A DNA stretch of 64,000 nucleotides from Acrocarpospora catenulata (GTDB lineage: Bacteria > Actinomycetota > Actinomycetes > Streptosporangiales > Streptosporangiaceae): positions 62,001 to 126,000 of the forward strand of contig NZ_JAHCST010000011.1 of assembly GCF_018476525.1 (NCBI RefSeq), written 5' to 3'. The notes below the pieces were generated by a model. That model was not told the DNA's origin. It searched no databases and saw nothing but the letters and a program-made list of their open reading frames with translations. Position 1 is the first letter of the stretch; each line of letters opens with the position of its first letter. Below are positions 7,485 through 16,183 of this stretch, one piece after another. A program made the translations under genes and the position numbers.

Positions 7485-8687
7485 ATGCCACAGACCAAGC
7501 GCAAGGCCAAGGAGCAGGACGACGTCGAGCTGGCCCACCGCAACAAGATCGCGAAGCAGAAGGCCTTCGGCAAGGAACTGCTGAAGGTGCTCGAGAAGCG
7601 GGATGAGTGGCTCGGCAAGCACAAACGCTCGGACGGCAATCGGGGCGACGGCACGTTCTACATCCATTACGTCTCGGTGGGCCAGGGTGACTGCACGCTC
7701 ATGACCACCCCCGACGGCCGGGTCATCCTGGTGGACTGCGGTTCCAGCGAGCATCCCGCCACCGGCGACTTCTACGAGCGGCTGAAGCAGAAGCTGCTCC
7801 AGAAGGTGTTCCTCAAGCACGACCGGGTCATCGACGTGATCGTGCTCACCCACCCCGACAAGGACCACCACAACGCGTTGAAAAAGGCGCTGATCCAGGC
7901 CGGGGTCACCACCATCCACGCCGTCTACTGCTCGGGCTCGATCGGGGACTACAAGCACACGGCCTGGCACCTGTACAAGACGATCCCCGACTTCCGGATC
8001 GTGCGGGACGTCGTCATGAACGACGATCCCGACCGGAGCGACGACGGCTCGACCACGCTCAAGCCGGCCAGCAACAGCAAAAAGGAGTTCTCCCACACCC
8101 GCCCGCCCGACTCCGAGAACGGTTACGACGTGAACGTCATCACCGACGTGGGCATCCGCATCGTGGCCGAGGACAATTGCGACATCACCATCATCGCGGC
8201 GGGCGTCGAGGACAAGTACGACGAAGAGGACGAGGGCACCGACATCAACCGCGCCAGCATCGTCCTGCACGTGAAAGCGTTCGAGGAGAACCTGCTCCTG
8301 ATGGGCGACGGCACGGCGGGCACCGAGCGGTTCCTCATGGCGACCCAGGAGGAACTGCTCGGCAATACGTCGTCGATCCGGATAGGCCACCACGGCAGCA
8401 CGGTCACCTCCTCGCTCCAGGAGTTCGTGGAGATGGTCAGGGCCCAGATCGCCGTCGTCAGCGCCGACGCCGCGGCCTCGCCGAGCAACTGGCGGCACCC
8501 CCACTGGGAGGCGCTCGACCGCTACGTGGCGGTGATGGACAGGGACGTCGAAGAACTCGACACGCCGAACACGGTCAACGCCTACAACTACGAAGACGAC
8601 GACGGATACAAGCCGAAGAACATCAAGTACGACCTGGACGCCACCGAGGACACCAAGGACCTGGCCCACTTCTATGAGGCGACATGA
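7485..8687 (+). CDS. Metallo-beta-lactamase-fold hydrolase, ComEC/Rec2 C-domain-like (400 aa)
   Basis: The ATG follows a GGGAGA site 16 bp after the fibre gene. A basic, lysine-rich N-terminus (residues 1-45) precedes an MBL fold: VGQGDCTLM and VDCGSSEHP (about residues 66-87), the metal motif HPDKDHH (about 123-129), MGDG near 270, and RIGHHGSTVTSS near 302, followed by AVVSADAAASPSNWRHPH. This is the arrangement of the extracellular nuclease-like domain of ComEC and of stand-alone relatives. No secretion signal or membrane segment is present, so it is probably cytosolic. Active-site residues are intact. It is coupled to the next gene by ATGA. It may be a nuclease or phosphodiesterase serving the operon. 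Confidence 0.85.
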   Translation: MPQTKRKAKEQDDVELAHRNKIAKQKAFGKELLKVLEKRDEWLGKHKRSDGNRGDGTFYIHYVSVGQGDCTLMTTPDGRVILVDCGSSEHPATGDFYERLKQKLLQKVFLKHDRVIDVIVLTHPDKDHHNALKKALIQAGVTTIHAVYCSGSIGDYKHTAWHLYKTIPDFRIVRDVVMNDDPDRSDDGSTTLKPASNSKKEFSHTRPPDSENGYDVNVITDVGIRIVAEDNCDITIIAAGVEDKYDEEDEGTDINRASIVLHVKAFEENLLLMGDGTAGTERFLMATQEELLGNTSSIRIGHHGSTVTSSLQEFVEMVRAQIAVVSADAAASPSNWRHPHWEALDRYVAVMDRDVEELDTPNTVNAYNYEDDDGYKPKNIKYDLDATEDTKDLAHFYEAT

Positions 8688-11600
8688 CCCCTGACGACAT
8701 CCGGGTCACCGGCGGCCTGCTCGACCTCGACGTGACCGGCCTGGTCGACCCCGCCTTCTTCCCCACCGGCAGGCTCACCCTGACCGGGGCCGTACGCACG
8801 GAGGCCGCCGGCACGGTCACCGTCACCGGCACGGGGTCGGGCCTGCCGTACCCGGGCATGGCCGTGACCGCCGTCTTCGAGCCGGACGGCGACGACCTGA
8901 CCGCCACGGTGACCGCGCGGGCCGCCGCCGACTGGACCATGGGCACCGCCTTCCCCGACCTCGGGGAAGGCCTGATGGCCCGGCTGACCTTCACCTCGGC
9001 CACGCTCACGCTGACCTCCGGCGCGGAGCGCATGGGCGTGGAGGGCGTGCTCGACCAGGACCGCCCGCCCCTCTTCGACCTGCTGGTGCCGGTGGCGGAA
9101 CACCGGCTGCGCGGCAGCGTCGGCATGGTGTCCGGCCTGCCCGACACCGACCTGGACACCTCCACCGTGCCGGACGTCATCCTGTACGGCCCGTCGGGCG
9201 CGAGCCTGAACATGGGCCTGTTCACCATGTCCGAGCTGCGCTACGAGATCTACGGCGAACCCCAGTTCAGCTACGACATCCTCGACTGGGAGGTCCTCTC
9301 CCACGTCGAGTTCACCGGCGCGATCCAGGTGGGCGGGCGGCGGGTGCTGATCAGCGCCGAGGTGCGCGGCAGGGAGGCCGTGCAGTTCAGCGCCGACTTC
9401 AGCGACCTCGGGCCGCTCGGCGTGGACACCGTCGCCGCCCTCGCCAACCTGGAGTCCCTGCCGACCGCCCTCGGGCCCCAGGTCAGCCTGCCGGTCCTGC
9501 TGAACGATGTGACGTTCACGGTGGACTCCAGCGGGCGGGTCCCGAACATCAGCCTCACCCTCGCCGCCGCCGAGACCTGGACGGTCGGCGGGGTCACCTT
9601 CAGCGACATCCAGCTGACCTTCGCCGTCAGCGGGCCCATGTCCGAGGAACCCGAAGTGACCGGCATGGTCTACGGCGAGGTGACCCTGGGCGAGGCGGGG
9701 CGGCTGGAGGCGTTCGGCATCTTCGGCGACGAGACGAGGCTGGCGATCGGCCTGCCGGACCCGAACGGCGGGAACTGGGACGAGGACGCGGAGCTTCCGG
9801 TGCTCCGGCTGGACGAGCTGTACACGTTCGTCACCGGCGACTCCGCCCGCCACCTGCCGGTCATGGAGGTCACCCAGCTCCATCTGGAACTCACGCTGCC
9901 GCGCAGGTTCAGCGGCGTCGTCGAGGTGAACGGCGACTGGACGCTCATCGAGCACGTCGAGCTGCGCACCGTCCACTTCCAGCTGGACCAAGATGACTCG
10001 GGCACCACCTTCGTAGGCCGGGGACACTTCGTGATCGGCGGCGTACCCGTCATCGTCGAAGTGGACCACTTCCCCGACCCGACCCCGCATTGGCGGCTGT
10101 CAGGCGCGACCCGTACGGACGCCAGAATCCCGATCGGCCGTCTCTTCGACGACCTCACCACCCGGTACGGCGGCTTCGCCCTGCCCGAGCCGCTGGCCGG
10201 TCTGGTCCTCAGCAAGCTCAGCGCGGAGGCCACCACCGGCGACGACGGAGGGCTCCGCCTGGCCGGGCGCGCCACGTTCCCCGTGGACGGCCGCCCGGTG
10301 GTCTTCGATCTCCGCATGGACACGGTGGCCCGGCTGCTGACCACCGCCCTGGAGGTGACGCTCGGCGACGACGCGAAGCTCTCCTTCGGCCTGGGCTTCC
10401 GGGGCGCGCTCATGGTGGGCTACTACGCCCACACCCCTGGCGGCACGCTCCCCACCGTCAAGGAGCTGGTGGCCGCGATCTCGCCGCAGGCCGGCGCGTA
10501 CGTGCCGGACGGCCTGGTCGTGGACCTGCGGGACGCGTACTTCGCCGAGCAGGAGGGACGGCGGCTGGTCGGAGCCGACCTGACCGCGACCATCGACCTG
10601 TCGAAGCTGCCGCTGGCCGGCCCGATGCTGCCGCCCGGTCCCGTGGGGTTCGCGCCACTGCGGATGATCTCGGTGTCGGGAGCCCTGGACGCGGCGGCCG
10701 TCAACGGGCTGCTGCCGTCGGCCGTCCCTCCCCTGCCGGGCGAACTCCCGGCGGGCGGTTTCGTCATTGACGGGAAGCTGCTGCTCGGGCCGTTGGAGGA
10801 GAGCCTTCGGCTGCCGGTGGACGCCCCTCCCCCGGCCGGCTCCCCTGCCTCTCCGGCGCCGTCGGAGAACGTGCTCTGGTACAAGGTGCAGCGGGGGTTC
10901 GGGCCCGTGCACATCGCGCGGATCGGGCTGGCCTACCGGGAGGGGCGGCTGTTCGTCCTGGTGGACGCGGCGCTGACGGTGGCCGGGCTGACGCTGTCGC
11001 TCAACGGGCTGGCGGCGGGCCTCTCGTTGTCGGACCCGTTGAGCACGCCGACCTTCGATCTGGCGGGGCTGGGGATCTCCTACACCGGGGGTCCGCTGGA
11101 GGTCACCGGGGCGTTCCTGCACGGAACGCTGGAAGTGGACGGAGTCGAGCGGGACTCCTTCAACGGGCTGGCCACCCTCAAGACGGCAGACCTGTCGATC
11201 GCGGCGCTGGGCTCGTACGTGCAGCTGCCGAGCGGGCCGTCGCTGTTCGTGTACGCGTTCGTGGACTACCCGCTGGGCGGGCCCTCCTTCTTCTATGTAC
11301 GAGGACTGGCCGCCGGTTTCGGATACAACCGCAGGGTCGAGTTGCCCCCGGTAGAGCAGGTGGCTGGATTCCCGCTGGTAGCCGAGGCCACGGGGCGGAT
11401 GGAGCGCACCGACCTGGCCGGGGAAGTGGCCCGGCTCTCCGATGCCCTGACGGTCTCCGAAGGCGACTACTTCCTGGCCGTCGGCGTGCACTTCACCACG
11501 TACGAGATGATCGACTCGTTCCTGCTGCTGAGCGCCGTCTTCGGGCACCGGTTCGCGCTCCAGCTGGTCGGTCTGTCGACGCTGACGCTACCTGCGGAGT

Positions 11601-12904
11601 CCTCGGGGAAGACGCCGATCGCCCAGGTGCAGATCGCGCTGCGGGCCACCCTCGTGCCGGAGGACGGGTACTTCTCGCTGGTCGCGCGGCTGACGCCGGG
11701 ATCGTTCGTGCTCTCCCGGGACTGTGTGCTGACCGGCGGTTTCGCGTTCGCGTCCTGGTTCGGAGAGCAGCATTCGGGCGACTTCGTACTGACCGCAGGC
11801 GGCTACCACCCCCGCTTCCCGGTCCCGGCGCACTACCCGCAAGTACCCCGGCTGGCCTTCAACTGGAAGGTCGACCGGTCACTGACGTTGAAGGGGACCG
11901 CGTACTACGCGCTGACCCCGTCGGCGTTGATGGCGGGGGGCTCCCTCAACGCGACCTGGCACGACGGGTCACTCAAGGCGTGGTTCGACGCCTCGATGGA
12001 CTTCCTCATCGGATGGCATCCCTACCACTACGACGCCTCCTTCCACATCAGCGTCGGTGCCTCCTACACTTTCCACTTCTTCGGCACCCACACCATCACC
12101 GCCCACGTCGGCGCGGACGTGCAACTGTGGGGACCGGAGTTCAGCGGCAGGGCGCACATCGACCTCAGCGTGGTGTCCTTCACCATCTCCTTCGGCGCAC
12201 GGGCACAACAGAAGCCGACCGTGTCATGGTCGGAGGTGCGGAACGCGCTGCTGCCGTCCGACCTGGTCACCGTCGTGCTGGGCGGGGGCGCGCTGCGGCC
12301 GGGCGAGGGCGAGGACCTGGGCCTGGTGGATCCGGGACGGCTGACGCTCACCACCGACTCGGTGATCCCGTCCACCCGGGCGCTGGCGGGCACGAACGAG
12401 CAACAGGGCACCGCGTTCGGGGTCGCCCCAACCGGAGACACCTCGGTGACCGCCACCCACCGCGTGACGATCACCCGCGACGGCGAGCCCGCCGAGCACC
12501 TGTTCACCTTCGAACCGGTACGGAAGGACCTCCCGTTCGCCCTCTGGGGCACCTCGGCGACTCTGTCCCTGAACCACCCCCAGCTGGTCAGCGACCTGCT
12601 CACCGGCTACACGATCACCCCACTCCCACCGATCGAACCGGGTCAACCGGCCACCATCGACGTGGCCGACCTGCAGGCCACCCCGCTGGTGCCGCCGCAG
12701 GAAGCCATCTGGTGGACCGAACCCGACCCGTTCATCCCCGCCGACGGCGACCCCGCCGACCTGATCACCACCAGCCTGACCGCCTCCGACGTGGCGGAGA
12801 CCAGGGCGGCCCTGCTCGACGCGGTCCTGCCGGGAACCACCGTCGACCTGGCCGGATTCACCGTGAACGAATTCTTCGAACTGCCAGAGGTGGCATATGC
12901 CTGA
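8684..12904 (+). CDS. Giant beta-rich protein, DUF6603-like (1406 aa)
   Basis: The start ATG overlaps the preceding stop as ATGA. The whole sequence is made of short alternating strands (patterns such as VTVTGTGSGLPYPG, LTLTSGAERMGVEGVL) with no signal peptide. Around residues 870-905 it has FFYVRGLAAGFGYNRRVELP, which I associate with the DUF6603 family; that assignment is from memory. The C-terminal 250 residues are less repetitive. The length and strand-rich composition suggest a long beta-solenoid or lipid-transfer-like rod, but no function is known to me. The stop overlaps the next gene by 8 bp. Confidence 0.7.
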   Translation: MTPDDIRVTGGLLDLDVTGLVDPAFFPTGRLTLTGAVRTEAAGTVTVTGTGSGLPYPGMAVTAVFEPDGDDLTATVTARAAADWTMGTAFPDLGEGLMARLTFTSATLTLTSGAERMGVEGVLDQDRPPLFDLLVPVAEHRLRGSVGMVSGLPDTDLDTSTVPDVILYGPSGASLNMGLFTMSELRYEIYGEPQFSYDILDWEVLSHVEFTGAIQVGGRRVLISAEVRGREAVQFSADFSDLGPLGVDTVAALANLESLPTALGPQVSLPVLLNDVTFTVDSSGRVPNISLTLAAAETWTVGGVTFSDIQLTFAVSGPMSEEPEVTGMVYGEVTLGEAGRLEAFGIFGDETRLAIGLPDPNGGNWDEDAELPVLRLDELYTFVTGDSARHLPVMEVTQLHLELTLPRRFSGVVEVNGDWTLIEHVELRTVHFQLDQDDSGTTFVGRGHFVIGGVPVIVEVDHFPDPTPHWRLSGATRTDARIPIGRLFDDLTTRYGGFALPEPLAGLVLSKLSAEATTGDDGGLRLAGRATFPVDGRPVVFDLRMDTVARLLTTALEVTLGDDAKLSFGLGFRGALMVGYYAHTPGGTLPTVKELVAAISPQAGAYVPDGLVVDLRDAYFAEQEGRRLVGADLTATIDLSKLPLAGPMLPPGPVGFAPLRMISVSGALDAAAVNGLLPSAVPPLPGELPAGGFVIDGKLLLGPLEESLRLPVDAPPPAGSPASPAPSENVLWYKVQRGFGPVHIARIGLAYREGRLFVLVDAALTVAGLTLSLNGLAAGLSLSDPLSTPTFDLAGLGISYTGGPLEVTGAFLHGTLEVDGVERDSFNGLATLKTADLSIAALGSYVQLPSGPSLFVYAFVDYPLGGPSFFYVRGLAAGFGYNRRVELPPVEQVAGFPLVAEATGRMERTDLAGEVARLSDALTVSEGDYFLAVGVHFTTYEMIDSFLLLSAVFGHRFALQLVGLSTLTLPAESSGKTPIAQVQIALRATLVPEDGYFSLVARLTPGSFVLSRDCVLTGGFAFASWFGEQHSGDFVLTAGGYHPRFPVPAHYPQVPRLAFNWKVDRSLTLKGTAYYALTPSALMAGGSLNATWHDGSLKAWFDASMDFLIGWHPYHYDASFHISVGASYTFHFFGTHTITAHVGADVQLWGPEFSGRAHIDLSVVSFTISFGARAQQKPTVSWSEVRNALLPSDLVTVVLGGGALRPGEGEDLGLVDPGRLTLTTDSVIPSTRALAGTNEQQGTAFGVAPTGDTSVTATHRVTITRDGEPAEHLFTFEPVRKDLPFALWGTSATLSLNHPQLVSDLLTGYTITPLPPIEPGQPATIDVADLQATPLVPPQEAIWWTEPDPFIPADGDPADLITTSLTASDVAETRAALLDAVLPGTTVDLAGFTVNEFFELPEVAYA

Positions 12905-14651
12905 CCAGATCTCCTTCCTGGACTTCCGGCAACCCGCCCTGCCGGCCGGGGACTACGCGATCTCGGCCACCACCGAGATCGAGCTGGATCCGGAGGTGTT
13001 CACGGCCTCCCGTACCTTCACGGTCGGGTCGGACCGGCACCGGCTGGCGCCCGAGGACATCCGCGCGGTCTTCCCCCCGCCCGGCAGCCTCGGCGACCAC
13101 GCCGCCGTGCTGCCGCACCTGGTGCTCAGCCGCGCCACCCTGCCGTGGGAGCGGGGGGAGCTCCCCTGGCTGGCGCTGCTCCTGTTCACCCCGGAGGACC
13201 GGCCGGAGCCCCGGACCACCACGGCGGGCGCGCTGGGCGTGCCGCTGGAGGGCCACGAGTCCCCGGACGACCAGGTGACCGTCATCGACGTGCCCCGCGC
13301 GCTGCTGCCCGACCAGGCGGACCTGCCCTACCTCGCCCACGTACGGCAGGGCGAGGAGGAGAACGCGGTGCTGATCTGCGAGCGGTTGCCCGCGCCCGGC
13401 GCCACCAGCACGGTGCACCTGGTCTCGCTGGAAGGCGCGTACGACAAACCCGAGGGCCTGATCACCCTGGTCACCCTGCACAGCTGGCGGTTCGCCTGTC
13501 TCGACCCCGGCCAGACCTTCTCCTACCTGGTCCGCGACCTGGCCAGGGGCGGGCAGACCTTCCGCCTTCCCGACACCGGGGAACCCCGCGCGGACGCGTT
13601 CCTGGCCCAGGGATTCGTCCCGTTCCCGCACCGGCTCCGGCAGGGCGGCGACACGGTCTCCTGGTACCGGGGTCCGTTCCTGACCGGCCCGGCGGGCGAG
13701 AGCCCGGAACTGCCCCCCGTCCGTACGTCCGACGGGTTGCTCAGGTTCCATCCCGGGGTGGGCATGCTGGAGACCGGGTACGCGGCGGCCTGGCAGCTCG
13801 GGCGGCTGCTCGCGCTGGCCGCGCCGGACTTCGCCACCGCGCTGTTCGACTGGAAGCGGGCCAGGGCCAAGCGGCGGCTGCGGGCGGAACGGGAGCCCGC
13901 CGAGGGGTATCCGCTGGCGGTGGCGGAGATCGACGTGACCCCGCCGGAGCCGGTGGTGAGCTGGCTGACCGGGCTGTCCCGGCTGCACGGGGTGCCGTTC
14001 TGCTACCTGGTGCCCGACGAGCGGCTGCTGCCGGTGGAGACGATCCGGTTCCTCCGGCTGGACCAGCGGTGGGTGCACTGCCTGGTGGACGGCGCGTACA
14101 GCATCGGGCGGCTCACCCCCGCCGACGCCCTGCTGGACCGCGAATCCCCGGTCCCGGTGGACTCGCCGCCGCTGAGCGGCGCGCTGATCCGCTCCGACGT
14201 GATTACCGGGTATCCCGGCCTGCTCATCGACGCGTACGCGGACCAGGACGGCACCCGCCCGCTCCCGTTGGTCCGCCGCGAAATCATTTCCGGAAATATC
14301 CTGCTCTGTCTGTTTGAAGGGGAGCTCCAGCGCCTGGACCTGCACCAGCGGCCGGAGACCCTGCACTTCGCCGTGGAACTCCCCGAAGCCGTGGGACCCC
14401 CCGAACCTGGGGAACTTCCCGAAACCGAAGGTGGTGAGGGGACCTTCACCAAGGCCCTCCGCGACCGGGACGACCCCCTCACCGGCACACTCGCCCCATT
14501 CCGCAAGATCCCGATCGCCGACCTGGCCGCCCAGATGGCCATCGCACAGGGCCTGCCCGAGATCGGCTCGGGAGCTTTCGCCCTGCGGATGATGGAGAGC
14601 GCGGAACGGGTCACCTTCCTGACCCCGTTATTTCCTGAGGCCGGCGACTGA
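12897..14651 (+). CDS. Uncharacterised protein (584 aa), last gene of six-gene operon
   Basis: The ATG lies inside the end of the preceding gene (8-bp overlap), so it is translated from the same message. The product begins MPDQISFLDFRQPALPAGDY, has no signal peptide, and contains a helical block AAWQLGRLLALAAPDFATA followed by a basic stretch FDWKRARAKRRLR near residue 320. Further on are LRLDQRWVHCLVDGAYSIGR and SGALIRSDVITGYPGL. I recognise the latter patterns only as belonging to conserved proteins of unknown function. The gene is followed one base later by a convergent gene, marking the end of the operon. Confidence 0.75.
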   Translation: MPDQISFLDFRQPALPAGDYAISATTEIELDPEVFTASRTFTVGSDRHRLAPEDIRAVFPPPGSLGDHAAVLPHLVLSRATLPWERGELPWLALLLFTPEDRPEPRTTTAGALGVPLEGHESPDDQVTVIDVPRALLPDQADLPYLAHVRQGEEENAVLICERLPAPGATSTVHLVSLEGAYDKPEGLITLVTLHSWRFACLDPGQTFSYLVRDLARGGQTFRLPDTGEPRADAFLAQGFVPFPHRLRQGGDTVSWYRGPFLTGPAGESPELPPVRTSDGLLRFHPGVGMLETGYAAAWQLGRLLALAAPDFATALFDWKRARAKRRLRAEREPAEGYPLAVAEIDVTPPEPVVSWLTGLSRLHGVPFCYLVPDERLLPVETIRFLRLDQRWVHCLVDGAYSIGRLTPADALLDRESPVPVDSPPLSGALIRSDVITGYPGLLIDAYADQDGTRPLPLVRREIISGNILLCLFEGELQRLDLHQRPETLHFAVELPEAVGPPEPGELPETEGGEGTFTKALRDRDDPLTGTLAPFRKIPIADLAAQMAIAQGLPEIGSGAFALRMMESAERVTFLTPLFPEAGD

Positions 14652-15113
14652 CTAGCCGACCACCGCCACCCGGACCACGGGCTCGTTGACGATGAACGCG
14701 CCCGAGTTGCCGGCCCGGTAGGTGGCGCGGACGGTGTAGGTGCCGTTGGGGACGTTGCCGATGGCGAACGCGTTGGGGACCTGGTTGACGACGCAGTTGC
14801 CGCCGGCGTTCGTGGTGACCGCGCCGCTGTTCGCGCCGAACATGCCGGTCACGGCGGTGAAGGTGATCGGCGTGCCGGGCTTGATGCCGTTCCCGCCGAC
14901 CTGGAAGAAGCTGCCGCGGAAGGCGAAGATCGTGGGCACGCCGTACCGCTTGTCGTTCTCGAAGCCGGACATGTAGTTGAAGCCGTCGGCCGGGTAGATG
15001 AAGTAGGCGTGGCCCAGGGTGGCGCAGACTGCCGCGCTCGCGGGGGTGGCGGACAGGGCGGTGCCGGACGCGGTGGCCAGGGCCAGGGCGAGCAGGGCGA
15101 TGCGGGTACGCAT
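14652..15113 (-). CDS. Secreted beta-sandwich protein of unknown function (153 aa)
   Basis: The start is ATG 15113 with GGAG upstream; longer in-frame starts lack a site. A classical Sec signal peptide (MRTRIALLALALATASGT, cleavage near ATPASA-AV) precedes a mature domain of about 120 residues with two cysteines (VCATLGHAYF and GGNCVVNQVP) and strand-rich sequence with Ig-like features (GTPITFTAVTG, VPNGTYTVRATYRAGNSG). The pattern suggests an extracellular Ig-like or adhesin-type module. It is convergent with the six-gene operon and stands alone on its strand. No specific family is recognised. Confidence 0.75.
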   Translation of the reverse strand: MRTRIALLALALATASGTALSATPASAAVCATLGHAYFIYPADGFNYMSGFENDKRYGVPTIFAFRGSFFQVGGNGIKPGTPITFTAVTGMFGANSGAVTTNAGGNCVVNQVPNAFAIGNVPNGTYTVRATYRAGNSGAFIVNEPVVRVAVVG

Positions 15114-15205
15114 GAAAGGCTCCTTCGCAGATGTCGTTTCCGAACGGACACCGCGAAGGTAGGCCGCGTAAGTGTTCACTTTCATGGCCGCCTCAGGGCC
15201 GATCC

Positions 15206-16183
15206 TCACCCGTTTCCGGCCCGCTCTTCAAGCGGTTCCTGCGCGATCTCGTGACCCCGGAGGGGCAGGTGACAGGCGTCGCAGCTGAGCCTGGTGTGAT
15301 AGTTCCGCCCGCAGGCCCGGTGCGTGTAGACCAGGGCAGGACCTTCGGGGGCGCGGAACCAGCGCTGCCCCCAGTCGATCGCCGTGATCACGACGGGGAA
15401 GAACGCGCGGCCCTTCTCGGTGAGGCGGTAACTCGGCCAGGCCGCCCGTTCCTCGCCGGGGGTCTGGGTGAAGACGCCCAGCTCGCAGAAGGCCCGGAGT
15501 CGCTCGGCCACGATGGCGGGCGGCGCGCCGAGCCGCTGCTCGAAGTCCCGGAACCGGTGCAGGCCCTGGAAGGCCGCGCCCAGGATCGCCGCCGACCAGC
15601 GGTTCCCGATCAGGGTCATGGTCTGCGGGAACAGTCCCGCGCCCCCGAGCGTGACGCCGCTGCGCCGCCGGGTGGTGGCGACCGGGACCGACCGTGCCCA
15701 GCTGCCGCTCGGGCCGAATCCCCCGGCCAGGTCCCTGGACCGCACCGGCTCGCCGCAGGCCGCGCAGCCGAGCACCGGCCGGAACCGCTGCCCGCACGGC
15801 TGGTGCACCATGACCGGGAGCGACTCCACGTGCTCGGGCACCCAGTCCAGCTCCCAGGCCCAGATGGTGAGCAGCACCGGCCAGAGCTCCCGCCCGCGCC
15901 GGGTCAGCCGGTACTCCAGGCGGCCGGTGTGCGTGCCGTACTCGGCCTTCTCGAAGACCGCCAGGTCGGTGAGGGCGGTCAGGCGGCGGGTGAGCACCGC
16001 GTGGGAGATGGGCAGCGCCGCCCGCCACTCGCCGTAGCGGCGCACGCCGAGCATCGCGTACCGGAGGATGAGCAGGTTCCACTCGTCGCCGATCAGGCCG
16101 AGGGTGACGCCGACCGCGTTGGGTCCGCCCGGCGGGAGCGGGGTCGGGTGCTCGGGCACGCGGGGCCGGACCCGGGTGTTCAC
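15206..16183 (-). CDS. Tandem HxlR-family transcriptional regulator (325 aa)
   Basis: The GTG start overlaps the thiolase stop (GTGA), so the two are translationally coupled. The protein has two HxlR winged-helix domains. The first (about residues 20-130) has GDEWNLLILRYAMLGVRRYGEW and ISHAVLTRRLTALTDL; the second (about 190-300) has IGNRWSAAILGAAF, FRDFEQRLG and IVAERLRAFCELGVF. Each is followed by a matching cysteine motif, HQPCGQ..CAAC and HRACGR..CDAC, which may bind zinc. Most HxlR proteins have a single domain of about 110 aa and dimerise, so this looks like an internal duplication forming a pseudo-dimer. It probably controls the adjacent divergent thiolases. Confidence 0.85.
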   Translation of the reverse strand: MNTRVRPRVPEHPTPLPPGGPNAVGVTLGLIGDEWNLLILRYAMLGVRRYGEWRAALPISHAVLTRRLTALTDLAVFEKAEYGTHTGRLEYRLTRRGRELWPVLLTIWAWELDWVPEHVESLPVMVHQPCGQRFRPVLGCAACGEPVRSRDLAGGFGPSGSWARSVPVATTRRRSGVTLGGAGLFPQTMTLIGNRWSAAILGAAFQGLHRFRDFEQRLGAPPAIVAERLRAFCELGVFTQTPGEERAAWPSYRLTEKGRAFFPVVITAIDWGQRWFRAPEGPALVYTHRACGRNYHTRLSCDACHLPLRGHEIAQEPLEERAGNG

